A DNA stretch of 64,000 nucleotides from Brevundimonas guildfordensis (GCF_014836405.1 NZ_JACSQU010000003.1:124001-188000); one strand, 5' to 3'; shown: positions 51,715-61,295, counted from the stretch's first letter. Notes: generated by a model not told the origin, from the sequence alone. Numbers and translations are program-made.

Positions 51715-54293
51715 CAGCCGGCCACCAGATTGACGATACGATCAGGCACGACGACCACCTTGCGGATGCTGAGGCTGTTGGCGGCAAGGTAGGCCTGAAC
51801 CGTCGGATTGGCGAGGGCCGCGGCCTCGACCGTGGCATTGTCCGAACCGCGCGGCAGGACGACCTCGCCACGCCGCTTGCCGCCGATCTGGACGGGCAGG
51901 GTGACCTGATCGTCGGCGGCCAGAGCCGGGTCATAGACGGGCCAGGGCGCGTCCAGAACCATTCCGGCCTCGCCCAGCTGGGTCCAGCATTCCTCGGCTA
52001 GGTGCGGCGTGAAGGGCGCCATCAGCCGCGCGAGGGCCGACAGGGCGGTCTTCTTGGCCTCGGCGCCCGCCTTGTCGTGGTGGCGGATGGTCGCCAGGAA
52101 GGCGTAGAGCTTGGCCACGGCCGAGTTGAAGCGGAAGTGCTCGACGCCCTCGCTGACGGCCTTGATGGCCTTATGCGTTTCGCGGATCAGGGCGGCGTCG
52201 GCATCGGCGTCGGCCGGCGCAGCGGCGTTGAACGAGGCGTACTCGCCCCAGACCCGCTGCACGAAGCGGGCGGCGCCCTCGACCCCGCCGGTCGACCACT
52301 GGATGTCGCGTTCAGGCGGGCTGTCCGACAGGATGAACAGGCGGCCTGCGTCCACGCCATAGGCGGCGATGATGTCCTGGGGCGCGACCACGTTCTTCTT
52401 GGACTTCGACATCTTTTCGATGTCGCCGATCGTCACCGGGGCGCCGGTCGACAGGCGGGTAGCGACGCGCTGGCCGTCCACCGTCTCGATGCGCACGTCC
52501 GACGGCTCGACCCAGCGCGGCTTGCCGCTGTCTTCATGGCCGTCGAAATAGGTTTCGTGGACCACCATGCCCTGGGTGAACAGGCCGGCGAACGGCTCCT
52601 TCACGTCCATCAGGCCGGCGTCCGACAGGGCGCGGGTGATGAAGCGGGCGTAGAGCAGGTGCAGGACGGCGTGCTCGACGCCGCCGATGTACTGGTCGAC
52701 CGGCAGCCATTTGGCGGCGGCGGCCTTGTTGATCGGCTCGGCCGCCTTGGGATCGGCGAAGCGGGCGAAATACCAGCTGGAGTCGACGAAGGTGTCCAGG
52801 GTGTCGGTCTCGCGTCGGGCGGCGGCGCCGCACGACGGACAGTTGACGTGTTTCCACGTCGGGTGACGGTCCAGCGGGTTGCCCGGTACGTCGAAGGTGA
52901 CGTCCTTGGGCAGTTCGACCGGCAACTGGTCAGCCGGGACCGGCACCACGCCGCAGGCCTCACAGTGGATGACCGGGATGGGGCAGCCCCAGTAGCGCTG
53001 ACGGCTGACGCCCCAGTCGCGCAGGCGATAGATGGTCGCGCCTTCGCCCGTTCCGGCGGCCTCGATGCGGCGGACGGCCTCGGCCTTGGCGGTCTCGATG
53101 TCCAGACCGTTCAGGAAGTCGGAATGGAAGATGGCGCCGGGTCCGGTATAGGCCTCGTCGGCCACGGCGAAGTCGTCGCCCGCGCCTTCGGGGCGGACGA
53201 CCGGGATCACCGGCAGATCGTATTTGCGGGCGAAGTCCAGGTCGCGCTGGTCATGCGCCGGGCAGGCGAAGATGGCGCCCGTTCCGTAGTCGGACAGAAT
53301 GAAGTTGGCGATCCAGACCGAGACCTCGGCCCCGGTGAAGGGGTGGATGACCTTCAGCCCCGTGTCCCAGCCGATCTTCTCGGCCTGTTCGATGTCGGCC
53401 TGGCTGGCGCCGCCCTTGCGGCATTCGGCGACGAAGGCGGCGACCTTGGGGTCGGCCTCGGCCAGTTGCTTCGAGATCGGATGATCGGGGGCCAGACCCA
53501 TGAAGCTGGCGCCGAACAGAGTGTCGGGGCGGGTGGTGTAGATCTCCAGCCCGTCCTCGAACCCGGCCGGGGCGACGCCCGCCCAGGCCCATTTCATCTG
53601 CAGACCCTTGGACCGGCCGATCCAGTTTTCCTGCATCAGGCGGACCTTTTCAGGCCAGCGGCCTTCCAGTTCGGCCAGGCCGTCGATCAGATCGTCCGCA
53701 TACTGAGTGATGCGCAGGAACCACTGGTTCAGCTTGCGTTTTTCGACCACGGCGCCCGAACGCCAGCCGCGTCCGTCGATGACCTGTTCATTGGCCAGGA
53801 CGGTGTTGTCGACCGGATCCCAGTTGACCACGCCGTCCTTGCGATAGACCAGGCCGCGCTTGAACAGCTCCAGGAACCAGGCCTGCTGCTTGCCGTAGTA
53901 GTCGGGGTCGCAGGTGGCGAATTCGCGGCTCCAGTCCAGTGACAGGCCCAGCAGCTTCAGCTGGTCGCGCATCGTCGCGATGTTGGACCAGGTCCAGTCG
54001 CCGGGGTGGACGCCGCGTTCCATGGCCGCGTTCTCGGCGGGCATTCCGAAGGCGTCCCAGCCCATCGGGTGAAGCACGTCGAAGCCTTGCGCCCGCTTCC
54101 AGCGCGCCACCACGTCGCCCATGACGTAGTTGCGGGCGTGGCCCATGTGGATGTTGCCCGACGGATAGGGGAACATCTCCAGCACATAGTATTTCGGGCG
54201 GCCGGTGTCGGCGTTGGACACCGAGAAGGCGTCGGCCTCGGCCCATCGGGCCTGCTGGCGGGGTTCGGCGGTCTTGGGCTCGTAGCGGGCCAC
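51714..54293 (-). CDS. leuS: Leucyl-tRNA synthetase
   Basis: LeuS charges tRNA-Leu. The 859-residue protein has the class I HIGH-type motif [14 protein letters not shown] and the KMSKS motif in [12 protein letters not shown], a CP1 editing domain, and zinc-like CEAC and CPSC pairs in the centre. The start is GTG 54293, with AGGA inside the arm of a hairpin just upstream. It heads leuS-lptE-holA. Confidence 0.97.
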   Translation of the reverse strand: MARYEPKTAEPRQQARWAEADAFSVSNADTGRPKYYVLEMFPYPSGNIHMGHARNYVMGDVVARWKRAQGFDVLHPMGWDAFGMPAENAAMERGVHPGDWTWSNIATMRDQLKLLGLSLDWSREFATCDPDYYGKQQAWFLELFKRGLVYRKDGVVNWDPVDNTVLANEQVIDGRGWRSGAVVEKRKLNQWFLRITQYADDLIDGLAELEGRWPEKVRLMQENWIGRSKGLQMKWAWAGVAPAGFEDGLEIYTTRPDTLFGASFMGLAPDHPISKQLAEADPKVAAFVAECRKGGASQADIEQAEKIGWDTGLKVIHPFTGAEVSVWIANFILSDYGTGAIFACPAHDQRDLDFARKYDLPVIPVVRPEGAGDDFAVADEAYTGPGAIFHSDFLNGLDIETAKAEAVRRIEAAGTGEGATIYRLRDWGVSRQRYWGCPIPVIHCEACGVVPVPADQLPVELPKDVTFDVPGNPLDRHPTWKHVNCPSCGAAARRETDTLDTFVDSSWYFARFADPKAAEPINKAAAAKWLPVDQYIGGVEHAVLHLLYARFITRALSDAGLMDVKEPFAGLFTQGMVVHETYFDGHEDSGKPRWVEPSDVRIETVDGQRVATRLSTGAPVTIGDIEKMSKSKKNVVAPQDIIAAYGVDAGRLFILSDSPPERDIQWSTGGVEGAARFVQRVWGEYASFNAAAPADADADAALIRETHKAIKAVSEGVEHFRFNSAVAKLYAFLATIRHHDKAGAEAKKTALSALARLMAPFTPHLAEECWTQLGEAGMVLDAPWPVYDPALAADDQVTLPVQIGGKRRGEVVLPRGSDNATVEAAALANPTVQAYLAANSLSIRKVVVVPDRIVNLVAG

Positions 54294-54301
54294 GGCGTAT
54301 C

Positions 54302-54320
54302 CTGAGGCGGCGCCTCAGGC
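54302..54320 (-). promoter_or_regulatory. Hairpin overlapping the leuS ribosome site
   Basis: CCTGAGGC and GCCTCAGG pair perfectly around three bases. On the minus strand the second arm ends with AGGA about six bases before the GTG start, so folding would hide the ribosome site. It could lower or condition leuS translation. Confidence 0.5.
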
Positions 54321-54379
54321 GCAAAGCTTGAGGCGGGCCTGAGGACGCGTTTGAGACGAAAGGTGAGGCGGGGCCGGTC

Positions 54380-54832
54380 TTAGCGACGGGCCGCGTTGGC
54401 GAGGTTGAGCTGGCGCGCCTTGGTCAGGATGGCGTTCTCCAGATCGGTTTCGGTCTGGGCGGCGACCGGGGCGGAGACCCAGCCGCCCGCGGCGTCCTTG
54501 ACTTCCTTGGTCACGGCGACGTTCAGGGCGTCGGCACGCAGGCGGCGGTCCAGGATGAAGACGGTGGCCTTGAAGCGCTCGTTCGGCGTCTGCGGATTGA
54601 CGTACCAGTCATAGTTGACCACGCCGCCCCACGGATCGGCGCTGGCCAAAGGCATGAAGGAGAGGGTGTCGAGGGTGGCGCGCCACAGATAGGCGTTCAC
54701 GCCGATGCCCAGCTGGGCCTCCATGGTGGGCGCCTTATCCTTGGAGCCGCCGACGAAGGGCAGGCTGGAGCAGCCGCCGAGCAGCAGTCCCGAGGCGATC
54801 AGGGCGACCGCAGCGCCGCGAACAAGAGCCAT
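54380..54832 (-). CDS. DUF3576-type lipoprotein
   Basis: The 150-residue product from ATG 54832 has a signal sequence with lipobox LLGGC (Cys near 21). The mature part has GIGVNAYLWRATLDTLSFMPL and SADPWGGVVNYDWYV, the pattern of the DUF3576 family of alphaproteobacterial envelope proteins. Function is unknown. A longer upstream frame is discarded because the signal peptide starts at this ATG. It lies 86 bases before leuS and often accompanies it. Confidence 0.85.
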   Translation of the reverse strand: MALVRGAAVALIASGLLLGGCSSLPFVGGSKDKAPTMEAQLGIGVNAYLWRATLDTLSFMPLASADPWGGVVNYDWYVNPQTPNERFKATVFILDRRLRADALNVAVTKEVKDAAGGWVSAPVAAQTETDLENAILTKARQLNLANAARR

Positions 54833-55084
54833 TCCATAGTCTCCGTAAAGGGATCGACGACATACGACGGAACCTGCAACGGGACCCGATAAGGGGACCC
54901 GTCGAAGAGACCGCACGCGCACGCGTCGCAGCGACGCTCTATAACACGCTGAAAAGGGGCTATGACAAGGCGAAGCGGCGTTCCGTGTCGCCAATAACGA
55001 GCGTAAAAGATCGTAACGGCGTGACGAAGGCGCCACAGGCGGGCCCGGAGTCGCTTCAAACCGCTATCGTTCAGCTTCCTTGCG

Positions 55085-55119
55085 TTGACCCGGACGCCCC
55101 AGTCCATATCTTATCCCCA
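55085..55119 (+). promoter_or_regulatory. ntrZ promoter with a DnaA-box-like site
   Basis: TTGACC and TATCTT (55085-55090 and 55107-55112) are 16 bases apart, about 70 bases before ntrZ. TTATCCCCA at 55111-55119 overlaps the -10 and equals the stronger box at the origin. The 351-base gap between the DUF3576-type gene and ntrZ shows no gene. Confidence 0.5.
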
Positions 55120-55183
55120 GGTCGCCTTTGCGGCCGGTCAAAAAACGATCGACGGCTCAAGTCGGTCTTCTCAGGTGGGTTGA

Positions 55184-55588
55184 ATGCGTTTCGTCGCCGT
55201 CATCGCTGCATGCGTGGGCGCCCTGGCTTTGGCCGGGATGACGAACGACGCCTCAGCGCAGACGCGCGCCCGCACGCCGTCCGTCAGTCTCAGCGATATC
55301 GCCGCCCAGTCCTCGACGGCGCCAGCGACCCCGGCCCAGCGCCGCGGCCTGCGCTGGAACGAGAACGGCCGTTGGGGTCTGAACTTCAACCTGAGCCAGC
55401 CGGTCGGCCGTGAAGCTGACTGGGGCGACGTCGAGGCCGGGGCCTATTACCGCCTCAGCCCGCGCTTGCGCGTCGGCGCCGCCGCCAACCTGGCCTCGCC
55501 CGAAGTCGACCCCGCCCGCGCCCCTGAAAGCGCCGCCGACCGTCGCGCCGCCCCGCGCGTGCGGCTCGAGACCATCTTCAAGTTCTAA
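55184..55588 (+). CDS. ntrZ: NtrZ-like periplasmic regulatory protein
   Basis: In Caulobacter NtrZ is a periplasmic inhibitor of the sensor kinase NtrY. The 134-residue protein has a cleavable signal peptide (ends near SAQ, residue 26) and a C-terminal beta-rich part with RWNENGRWGLNFNLSQPVG. A DWGDVEAGAYYRLSPRLRVG stretch and the terminal RVRLETIFKF follow. The resemblance and the position near the origin support the name. NtrYX itself is not in the window. Confidence 0.72.
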   Translation: MRFVAVIAACVGALALAGMTNDASAQTRARTPSVSLSDIAAQSSTAPATPAQRRGLRWNENGRWGLNFNLSQPVGREADWGDVEAGAYYRLSPRLRVGAAANLASPEVDPARAPESAADRRAAPRVRLETIFKF

Positions 55589-55591
55589 GCC

Positions 55592-56236
55592 CTAGCCGGC
55601 GAACGCCGTCTGGATCGCCCCCACGCCCGCCAGCCCGCACGCGCCCGTCGACGCCAGCCGGGAGGCGTTGGCCGCCGTGATTCCGCCCAGAGCGTAGACC
55701 GGGCAGGGGGCCAGGGCCGCCAGAGCTGAAAACCCCTCGACCCCCAACGCGGGCTTGGCCGCCGAGGCGCCGCCTGCCGGAAAGACCGGCGACAGAACCA
55801 GGGCGTGCAGATCCCGCGCGCCCTGCACCGCCTCTGCAGAATGCGCGGCGCCGGTCAACAACCAGTCCGGCCGCCGTCCCGACAGGGCGTAGGCGGCCGA
55901 CAGCGCCCGTTCGGGCAGATGCACGCCGTCCGCCTCGATCCGCTCGGCCAGTTCGGCGTCCAGACCCACCAGCAGCCGCACCCCGGCCGTGTGCGTCGCT
56001 TCGCGCAGACGCCGCCCGGTCTCCAGTCGATCGCTCGCCCCAAAGTGACGGAAGACGACGCCTGCGCCGGCGGGCAGGCGGGCGGCCGTCTCCCACGGGC
56101 GGGGCGTACGCGCCGGGTCGGTGAAGAACAGCAGGGGCGGCAGGGGGCGGCCGGCCTGCGGCCCCGTCCGGGCCAGGGAGCGTGCTGCGTCCCACAGGCT
56201 TTGCGCTTCTTCGGACAGGGTGTCAGACAGGGGCAT
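55592..56236 (-). CDS. thiE: Thiamine-phosphate synthase-like protein
   Basis: The 214-residue product shows a TIM-barrel of the ThiE/TenI group: LLFFTDPARTPRPWE at the start, DGVHLPERALSAAY in the middle, and ALGGITAANASRLASTGACGLAGVGAI with the phosphate-binding loops. Some ThiE catalytic residues differ by eye, and it may be TenI-like. The ATG could be 56236 or 56239; either nearly touches the start of the divergent YggS-type gene. Confidence 0.75.
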   Translation of the reverse strand: MPLSDTLSEEAQSLWDAARSLARTGPQAGRPLPPLLFFTDPARTPRPWETAARLPAGAGVVFRHFGASDRLETGRRLREATHTAGVRLLVGLDAELAERIEADGVHLPERALSAAYALSGRRPDWLLTGAAHSAEAVQGARDLHALVLSPVFPAGGASAAKPALGVEGFSALAALAPCPVYALGGITAANASRLASTGACGLAGVGAIQTAFAG

Positions 56237-56237
56237 C

Positions 56238-56948
56238 ATGACCGTCCCTAATCCTCCATCAGCCGTTTCGTCCATCGCTGAGCGTTTCGACCAGGTGCGG
56301 GGACGCATCGTCGAGGCGGCGATGGCGGCGGGGCGCGACCCGGCTTCGGTCGTCTTGACCGCCGTGTCCAAGACTCAAGGGCCCGAGGCGTTGCAGGCCG
56401 CGCTGGACGCTGGGCAGCGCGTGTTCGGCGAGAATCGGGTGCAGGAGGCGCAAGGCCACTGGGCGGCCCGGCGCGCCGCCCTGCCGGATCTGGAACTGCG
56501 GTTGATCGGGCCGTTGCAGACGAACAAGGCGCTCGAAGCGGTCGAACTGTTCGATGTCATCGAGACGCTGGATCGCGAACGCCTCGCCGCCGCGCTCGCC
56601 GCCGCCATGGCGCGAACGGGGCGCCGCCCTGGCGTGCTGGTTCAGGTCAACACCGGCGCCGAGCCGCAGAAGGCCGGGGTCCTGCCCGCCGACGCCGACG
56701 CCCTGATCGCCGTCGCTCGCGATCAATATGGCCTCAAGGTCGAGGGCCTGATGTGCATTCCGCCTCTTGAAGACGACCCCGCGCGGCATTTCGCCCTGCT
56801 GGCGGCTGTCGCCGCACGCAACGGCCTGAGCGTGCTGTCGATGGGCATGAGCGGCGACTACCAGGCGGCCATTGCGGCGGGCGCGACCCATGTTCGGGTC
56901 GGTTCAGCCCTGTTCGGGGAACGAAATAAAGCGCCGGCGCCCTCTTAG
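56238..56948 (+). CDS. YggS/PLPBP family PLP-binding protein
   Basis: These proteins hold pyridoxal phosphate and keep its pool balanced. The 236-residue protein has VVLTAVSKTQGPEALQAALD with the PLP lysine, RVFGENRVQEA, and LRLIGPLQTNKALEAVELFD, plus LSMGMSGDYQAAI near the end. All are family motifs. ATG 56238 is almost back to back with the start of thiE. Confidence 0.93.
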   Translation: MTVPNPPSAVSSIAERFDQVRGRIVEAAMAAGRDPASVVLTAVSKTQGPEALQAALDAGQRVFGENRVQEAQGHWAARRAALPDLELRLIGPLQTNKALEAVELFDVIETLDRERLAAALAAAMARTGRRPGVLVQVNTGAEPQKAGVLPADADALIAVARDQYGLKVEGLMCIPPLEDDPARHFALLAAVAARNGLSVLSMGMSGDYQAAIAAGATHVRVGSALFGERNKAPAPS

Positions 56949-57010
56949 GACGCAATATCCTGTCCGGCGCCCTTGGCGTTCGGCCCAAGCCTCGCCATTC
57001 TAAAGAGACC

Positions 57011-57697
57011 ATGCGCACGCCCAAGACCATTCTGATCATCGACGACGACGACGACCTGCGCGAGGCCCTGGCCGAGCAACTGGCGCTTCACGAGGAATTC
57101 CGCCCGGCCCAGGCCGCGACGGCGACCGACGGCGTGCGTCAGGCCAAGGAGTCGCGCGCCGACCTCATCCTGCTGGATGTCGACCTGCCCGACATGGACG
57201 GCCGAGAGGCCTGCCGTCTGATCCGCAAGGCGGGCGTGTCGACCCCGGTCATCATGCTGACGGCGCAGTCGTCGGACTCCGACGCCATTCTGGGCCTCGA
57301 TTCCGGCGCCAATGACTACGTCACCAAGCCGTTCCGCTTCGCCGTCCTGCTGGCGCGCATCCGCGCCCATCTGCGCAGCCACGAACAGTCCGAGGACGCC
57401 GTCTTCCAGGTCGGCCCTTATGAGTTCCGTCCGGCCTCCAAGCTGATGGTCGACGACAAGGGCAAGAAGGTCCGGCTGACGGAAAAGGAAACCAACATCC
57501 TCAAGTATCTCTATCGCGCCGGGGCCAAGCCGGTGTCCCGCGAAGAGCTGCTGACCGAGGTGTGGGGCTACAACGCCGGGGTCACCACCCACACGCTGGA
57601 AACCCACATCTACCGCCTGCGTCAGAAGATCGAGGCCGAGCCGGGTCAGGCGCGGCTGCTGCTGACCGACGCCGGCGGTTACCGCCTGCAACCTTGA
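57011..57697 (+). CDS. cenR: OmpR-family response regulator, CenR-like
   Basis: The 228-residue protein has a receiver domain with IIDDDDDLREALAEQ, phosphorylation site Asp near residue 57 in LILLDVDLPDMDG, and the lysine in YVTKPFRFAVLL. A winged-helix DNA-binding domain with ETHIYRLRQKIE follows. In Caulobacter the CenR envelope regulator gene lies close to ntrZ and the origin, so the name rests on synteny and family resemblance. The cognate kinase is not in the window. Confidence 0.68.
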   Translation: MRTPKTILIIDDDDDLREALAEQLALHEEFRPAQAATATDGVRQAKESRADLILLDVDLPDMDGREACRLIRKAGVSTPVIMLTAQSSDSDAILGLDSGANDYVTKPFRFAVLLARIRAHLRSHEQSEDAVFQVGPYEFRPASKLMVDDKGKKVRLTEKETNILKYLYRAGAKPVSREELLTEVWGYNAGVTTHTLETHIYRLRQKIEAEPGQARLLLTDAGGYRLQP

Positions 57698-57715
57698 TCC
57701 TGGCCTGACCTGCCC

Positions 57716-58657
57716 ATGAGCGAGCGTCGCCCGACCCCGCCGCTGGTGGCGCTTCGGGCGTTCGACGCAGCGGCGCGCCACGGCAGTTTCCGCGAGGCGG
57801 CCGAGGAGCTGGGCGTGACCCCCGGCGCCGTCAGCCGCCATGTGAAGGCGCTGGAGATGCGGCTGGGCCTGCGCCTGTTCGATCGCTTCAACCGGTCGGT
57901 TCGGCTGACCGCCGACGGCGTGCGCCTGGCCCAGGGCGTCGCTGACGCCTTCGAACGGCTGGAAAGCGCTCTGGACGCCGTGCGGCCTGGCCGGTCGCGT
58001 CAGCTGCGGATCAGCGCCCTGCCGTCCCTGGCCAGCAAATGGCTGTCCCCGCGTCTGCATCGGTTCAGCGAGGAGAACCCCGACCTGGACCTGATCGTCT
58101 TCGCCGAGGACCGTCTGGTCGATCTGTCGCACGGCGAGGCCGACGTGGCGCTGCGCTACGGCGAAGGACCGTATCCCGGCCAGACGGCGCGGCGATTGCT
58201 CGATGAGCGGCTCATCCCGGTCTGCGCGCCGTCCTTCGCCGCGGCCCGACAGCTGAACCGGCCCGCCGACCTGCTGGACGTGGTGCTGATCCATGAGACC
58301 TGGCACGACATGCCCTACGCCGACCGCCTGGGCTGGAGGGCCTGGTTCGAGAGCGCCGGCGTCGATGATCCGCGCGTGCATCACCTGCGCGGGCCGCACT
58401 TCAGCCATAGCCATCTGGCCTTGGAGGCGGCCCTGTCGGGTCGGGGCGTGGCCCTGACTTCCGCCCCGCTGGCGGCGGACGACTTGCGCGAAGGGCGGCT
58501 GATCCAGCCGGTCGATCACGCCCTGACCAACAATCTGGCCTATTGGGCGGTGGTCCTGCCCGAGCGCGCCGACGAACCGAAGCTACGGCGTTTCCTCAAC
58601 TGGATAGCGGCTGAATCACGGCCGGATCGCGACGCGAATGCGGATCGGGTGACTTAA
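57716..58657 (+). CDS. LysR-family transcriptional regulator (GcvA-like)
   Basis: The 313-residue protein has an N-terminal winged helix with LVALRAFDAAARHGSFREAAEELGVTP and VSRHVKALEMRLGLRLFDR, then a periplasmic-binding-type effector domain starting about residue 95. LHRFSEENPDLDLIVFAED and ADVALRYGEGPYPG are typical of the GcvA/AmpR branch. Target and ligand are unknown. It starts 18 bases after the CenR-like gene. Confidence 0.9.
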   Translation: MSERRPTPPLVALRAFDAAARHGSFREAAEELGVTPGAVSRHVKALEMRLGLRLFDRFNRSVRLTADGVRLAQGVADAFERLESALDAVRPGRSRQLRISALPSLASKWLSPRLHRFSEENPDLDLIVFAEDRLVDLSHGEADVALRYGEGPYPGQTARRLLDERLIPVCAPSFAAARQLNRPADLLDVVLIHETWHDMPYADRLGWRAWFESAGVDDPRVHHLRGPHFSHSHLALEAALSGRGVALTSAPLAADDLREGRLIQPVDHALTNNLAYWAVVLPERADEPKLRRFLNWIAAESRPDRDANADRVT

Positions 58658-58684
58658 GATCACTCGAGGCGGCTGAACCGTGGT

Positions 58685-58713
58685 TTGTCCTCTGCGGCCG
58701 CGCTTCCTATCTT
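58685..58713 (+). promoter_or_regulatory. Promoter of the small membrane-protein gene
   Basis: TTGTCC and TATCTT are 17 bases apart, 40 bases upstream of the start at 58753. The spacing and hexamers are close to sigma-70 consensus. Confidence 0.5.
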
Positions 58714-58752
58714 GAGACCATTCGGAACTCCCCCGCCGAAAGGAACTCAATC

Positions 58753-58875
58753 ATGAAACTCGTGCATCCGCGCGTCTCGAGCTTTTCGTTCGAAGGCGTC
58801 GTCGTCTTCACCGGCAGCGTCACCCTGATCCTGCTGGGCGTCCTGGCCGGCGCCGCGCTGGTCGGCGCAGCCTGA
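58753..58875 (+). CDS. 40-residue single-pass membrane peptide
   Basis: ATG 58753 follows AAAGGAA with good spacing, and the frame ends at TGA 58875. The product starts MKLVHPRVSSFSFEG and continues with a hydrophobic segment rich in Val, Leu, Gly and Ala (about residues 16-40). It has its own candidate promoter. No homologue is recognised. A small hypothetical membrane protein, likely real because of ribosome site, promoter and membrane segment. Confidence 0.65.
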   Translation: MKLVHPRVSSFSFEGVVVFTGSVTLILLGVLAGAALVGAA

Positions 58876-58882
58876 GCCTAGA

Positions 58883-59791
58883 TCAACGCGGGCGCCATTC
58901 GCTGAGAAGGGCGCCCGTGGCTCCATCCTCGAAGGCCAGCCGGTCCAGCCGCAGGGCGGCGACGCAGACCGGACGGCTTTCAGCGTCCTGCTGGACGCAG
59001 TGGACGGCCTTGCCGTCCGAGAAGGCGGTCAGCCGGCCTTCCAGCCGCAAGGCGTAGCCGCCCGGCGCCGGCGTCGGCGCCACGCCCTTTTCCCCTCGAA
59101 TGACATGCACATAGGCCTGGCCCGGACGGCGGCCCAGGCGAGAGCCGCCGGTCTCGAACACGGCGGCCAGTCCCGCGCTGCGTTCCGGTTGGACCATGGA
59201 CGGCGACGCGACGGTCTCAACGGTCTTGATCTCGACCGCCTCTCCTTCGGCGGGCGTCTTGTCCGCCATTGGAGCCGGGGAGGGCGCGGAGGCGGCCGCA
59301 CCGACGGTCTGGCGTGACGCGGTCGGGCAGCCATCCAGGCTGCTCCATGGCCGGGCGATCCAGAAGCCCTCGACCGCCTCCCACTTTTCGCCGGCGCCTT
59401 CGCGGGCCGCCGGAACCAGGGCTGACCCGCTCAGATCTTCTGGCGTGACCGTCAAGGTCAGGCTTCCATCCGCATTGCGCGCCAGGCGGGGCGTCCCGGC
59501 GCCTGCCCCATCGACCTTCGCCTCGCCGCCGCAGCCGAACGGCAGGCGCACCGACACGGTTCGGCCGGTCAGGACCGCGTCGCGCTTCTCGCCGTCGGCC
59601 AGAGCCGTTCCGGCTTCGGTCAACGCCGCCAGCAGGGCGGCGCGGTTCAATGTGGAATCCAGTACGACCGTCGGCGGCGGAGCCGGCTCGGTCGGCGCAG
59701 CCGGCTCCGGCTGGCGCTGGCACCAGGTCAGAAGCGGCAGGGCCGCCGCCAGGGCGAGGGGCGCGGCGAGGCGGGTCGTTGTGATCGACAT
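58883..59791 (-). CDS. Secreted or lipid-anchored hypothetical protein
   Basis: The 302-residue protein has an N-terminal hydrophobic segment followed by LLTWC, a weak lipobox, and then a proline-rich linker (residues 27-41). The rest is rich in beta-strand-like sequence with several Cys (VRLPFGCGGEA, SSLDGCPTAS and VHCVQQDAESRPVCVAAL). Function is not recognised. It converges with the 40-residue membrane-peptide gene. Confidence 0.75.
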   Translation of the reverse strand: MSITTTRLAAPLALAAALPLLTWCQRQPEPAAPTEPAPPPTVVLDSTLNRAALLAALTEAGTALADGEKRDAVLTGRTVSVRLPFGCGGEAKVDGAGAGTPRLARNADGSLTLTVTPEDLSGSALVPAAREGAGEKWEAVEGFWIARPWSSLDGCPTASRQTVGAAASAPSPAPMADKTPAEGEAVEIKTVETVASPSMVQPERSAGLAAVFETGGSRLGRRPGQAYVHVIRGEKGVAPTPAPGGYALRLEGRLTAFSDGKAVHCVQQDAESRPVCVAALRLDRLAFEDGATGALLSEWRPR

Positions 59792-59878
59792 GGAACCAGC
59801 CTAACACGGGAAACGCTGATTGGCGCCCCGACCCGTGACTGCGGTCGAGGCTGGGCTGCAAAAGGGGGTCTCGCGCGG

Positions 59879-61288
59879 GTGACGCTGGACCAGATTATCG
59901 CTCTCATCGTTCTGGTCGCTGTGGTCGGGGTGATGATCCACGGTCGGATGCGGTCCGACGTGGTCGCGCTCAGCGGCGCGGCCGCCCTGTTGTTGTTCGG
60001 CGTGGTGCGGCCGGTCGAGGTGCAGAGCGCCTTCGCCAGCCCGGCCGTCATCGCCCTGGCGGGCCTGTTCGTCATCGCCTACGCCATCGAGCTGTCGGGG
60101 CTGCTGGGCCTGATGATCCGCAAGGCGACGGGGCTGTGCCGGCGCTTCGGCGCCACCGGCATCTGGGTGGTGATCGGACTGTGCGGCTCGGTCGGCGGCT
60201 TTCTGAACAACACGCCGGTGGTGGTCCTGGCCGCGCCGGTGGTGCGCGACATGGCCAAATCGCTGAAGCTGTCGCCCAAGCGCTTCCTGATGCCGCTCAG
60301 CCATGTGACGGTGATGGGCGGCCTGCTGACCCTGATCGGCACGTCGACCAACCTGCTGGTCAACGACATGGCGCGCAATGCGGGCCAGCCGGTGTTCAGC
60401 CTGTTCGAGATCACCCCTGTGGGCCTGGTCATCGCCCTGGTCGGCGGGCTTTGGCTCTATTTCGTCGGCGCGCGCCAGCTGGGGCGAACGGCGGGGGCGG
60501 AAGAGGCCGCCGAGGCCGAGCGCGAGCGTCTGGCCGCTGAAGCCGAGGCCGCGCGCCGGTCGGGCCGCAGTCGGTGGCGACTGCCCTTCAGTCTGCCGTC
60601 GCTGACCGCCTTTGGCGAAAGCCGATCGCGCGACGGCACAGGCGACGCCCATCTGGGGGATATCGACCTCTACGCCTCGGCGGACCGTCCGTTGCAGTGG
60701 AAGCGGGCGCTGATCGCCCTGGCGGTCTTCGTCCTGGTGGTGGCGGCGGCGGGCCTCGGCGTCGCGCCGATCGCGGCGGCGGCCTTCGCAGGCGCGGTGG
60801 CGCTGATCCTGCTGGGCGTGCTGACGCCGGAAGAAGCCTACTCAGGCCTGAAGCCGGACATCCTGCTGCTGATCGCCGGCATGGTGGTGGTCGGCACGGC
60901 GATCGAGGTGACGGGGCTGGCGGCGCAGGGCGCGGGCCTGCTGATCGAGGTGATCCGTCCGTTCGGGCCGCTGGGCGCCCTGATCGTGCTGTACGGCGTG
61001 ACCCTGTTCGCCACCGAGCTTCTGTCCAACGCCACGGTGGCCGTGCTGGTGACGCCGATCGCCGTCGCCCTGGCGGACAGCCTGGGCGTGGATGCGCGGC
61101 CCTTCCTGGTGGCGGTGATGATGGCCGCCTCGGCCGCCTTCGCCACGCCCTTCGGCTATCAGACCAACGTCCTCGTCTATCAGATGGGCGGCTACAGCTA
61201 CATGGACTTCGTCCGCGTCGGGGCGCCGCTGAACCTGATCACCTGGGCGGCGGCCATGGTCGCCATCCCGATCTTCTTCCCGTTCTGA
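59879..61288 (+). CDS. SLC13/ArsB-type permease
   Basis: The 469-residue protein has about 11-12 hydrophobic segments in two halves. Each half holds a conserved loop: GFLNNTPVVVLAAPVVRDM and SNATVAVLVTPIAVALADSL. The stretch LTLIGTSTNLLVNDMARNAG and the late YQTNVLVYQMGGYSYMDF are family signatures of SLC13-type anion permeases. A short soluble region (about 200-270) lies in the middle where related proteins have TrkA-C domains. The substrate is unknown. The start is GTG 59879. Confidence 0.85.
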   Translation: MTLDQIIALIVLVAVVGVMIHGRMRSDVVALSGAAALLLFGVVRPVEVQSAFASPAVIALAGLFVIAYAIELSGLLGLMIRKATGLCRRFGATGIWVVIGLCGSVGGFLNNTPVVVLAAPVVRDMAKSLKLSPKRFLMPLSHVTVMGGLLTLIGTSTNLLVNDMARNAGQPVFSLFEITPVGLVIALVGGLWLYFVGARQLGRTAGAEEAAEAERERLAAEAEAARRSGRSRWRLPFSLPSLTAFGESRSRDGTGDAHLGDIDLYASADRPLQWKRALIALAVFVLVVAAAGLGVAPIAAAAFAGAVALILLGVLTPEEAYSGLKPDILLLIAGMVVVGTAIEVTGLAAQGAGLLIEVIRPFGPLGALIVLYGVTLFATELLSNATVAVLVTPIAVALADSLGVDARPFLVAVMMAASAAFATPFGYQTNVLVYQMGGYSYMDFVRVGAPLNLITWAAAMVAIPIFFPF

Positions 61289-61295
61289 GGCGGGA

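Noticed and set aside
52002..53942. Plus-strand open frame of 646 codons opposite leuS
   Set aside because: Antisense shadow of leuS with Gly/Val/Asp-rich composition and no family motif.
54301..54345. Seventh copy of the dispersed hairpin element ahead of leuS
   Set aside because: The stem is 8 bases and the tail reads AAGCTTGAGG rather than TGCTTG with a pairing outer arm.
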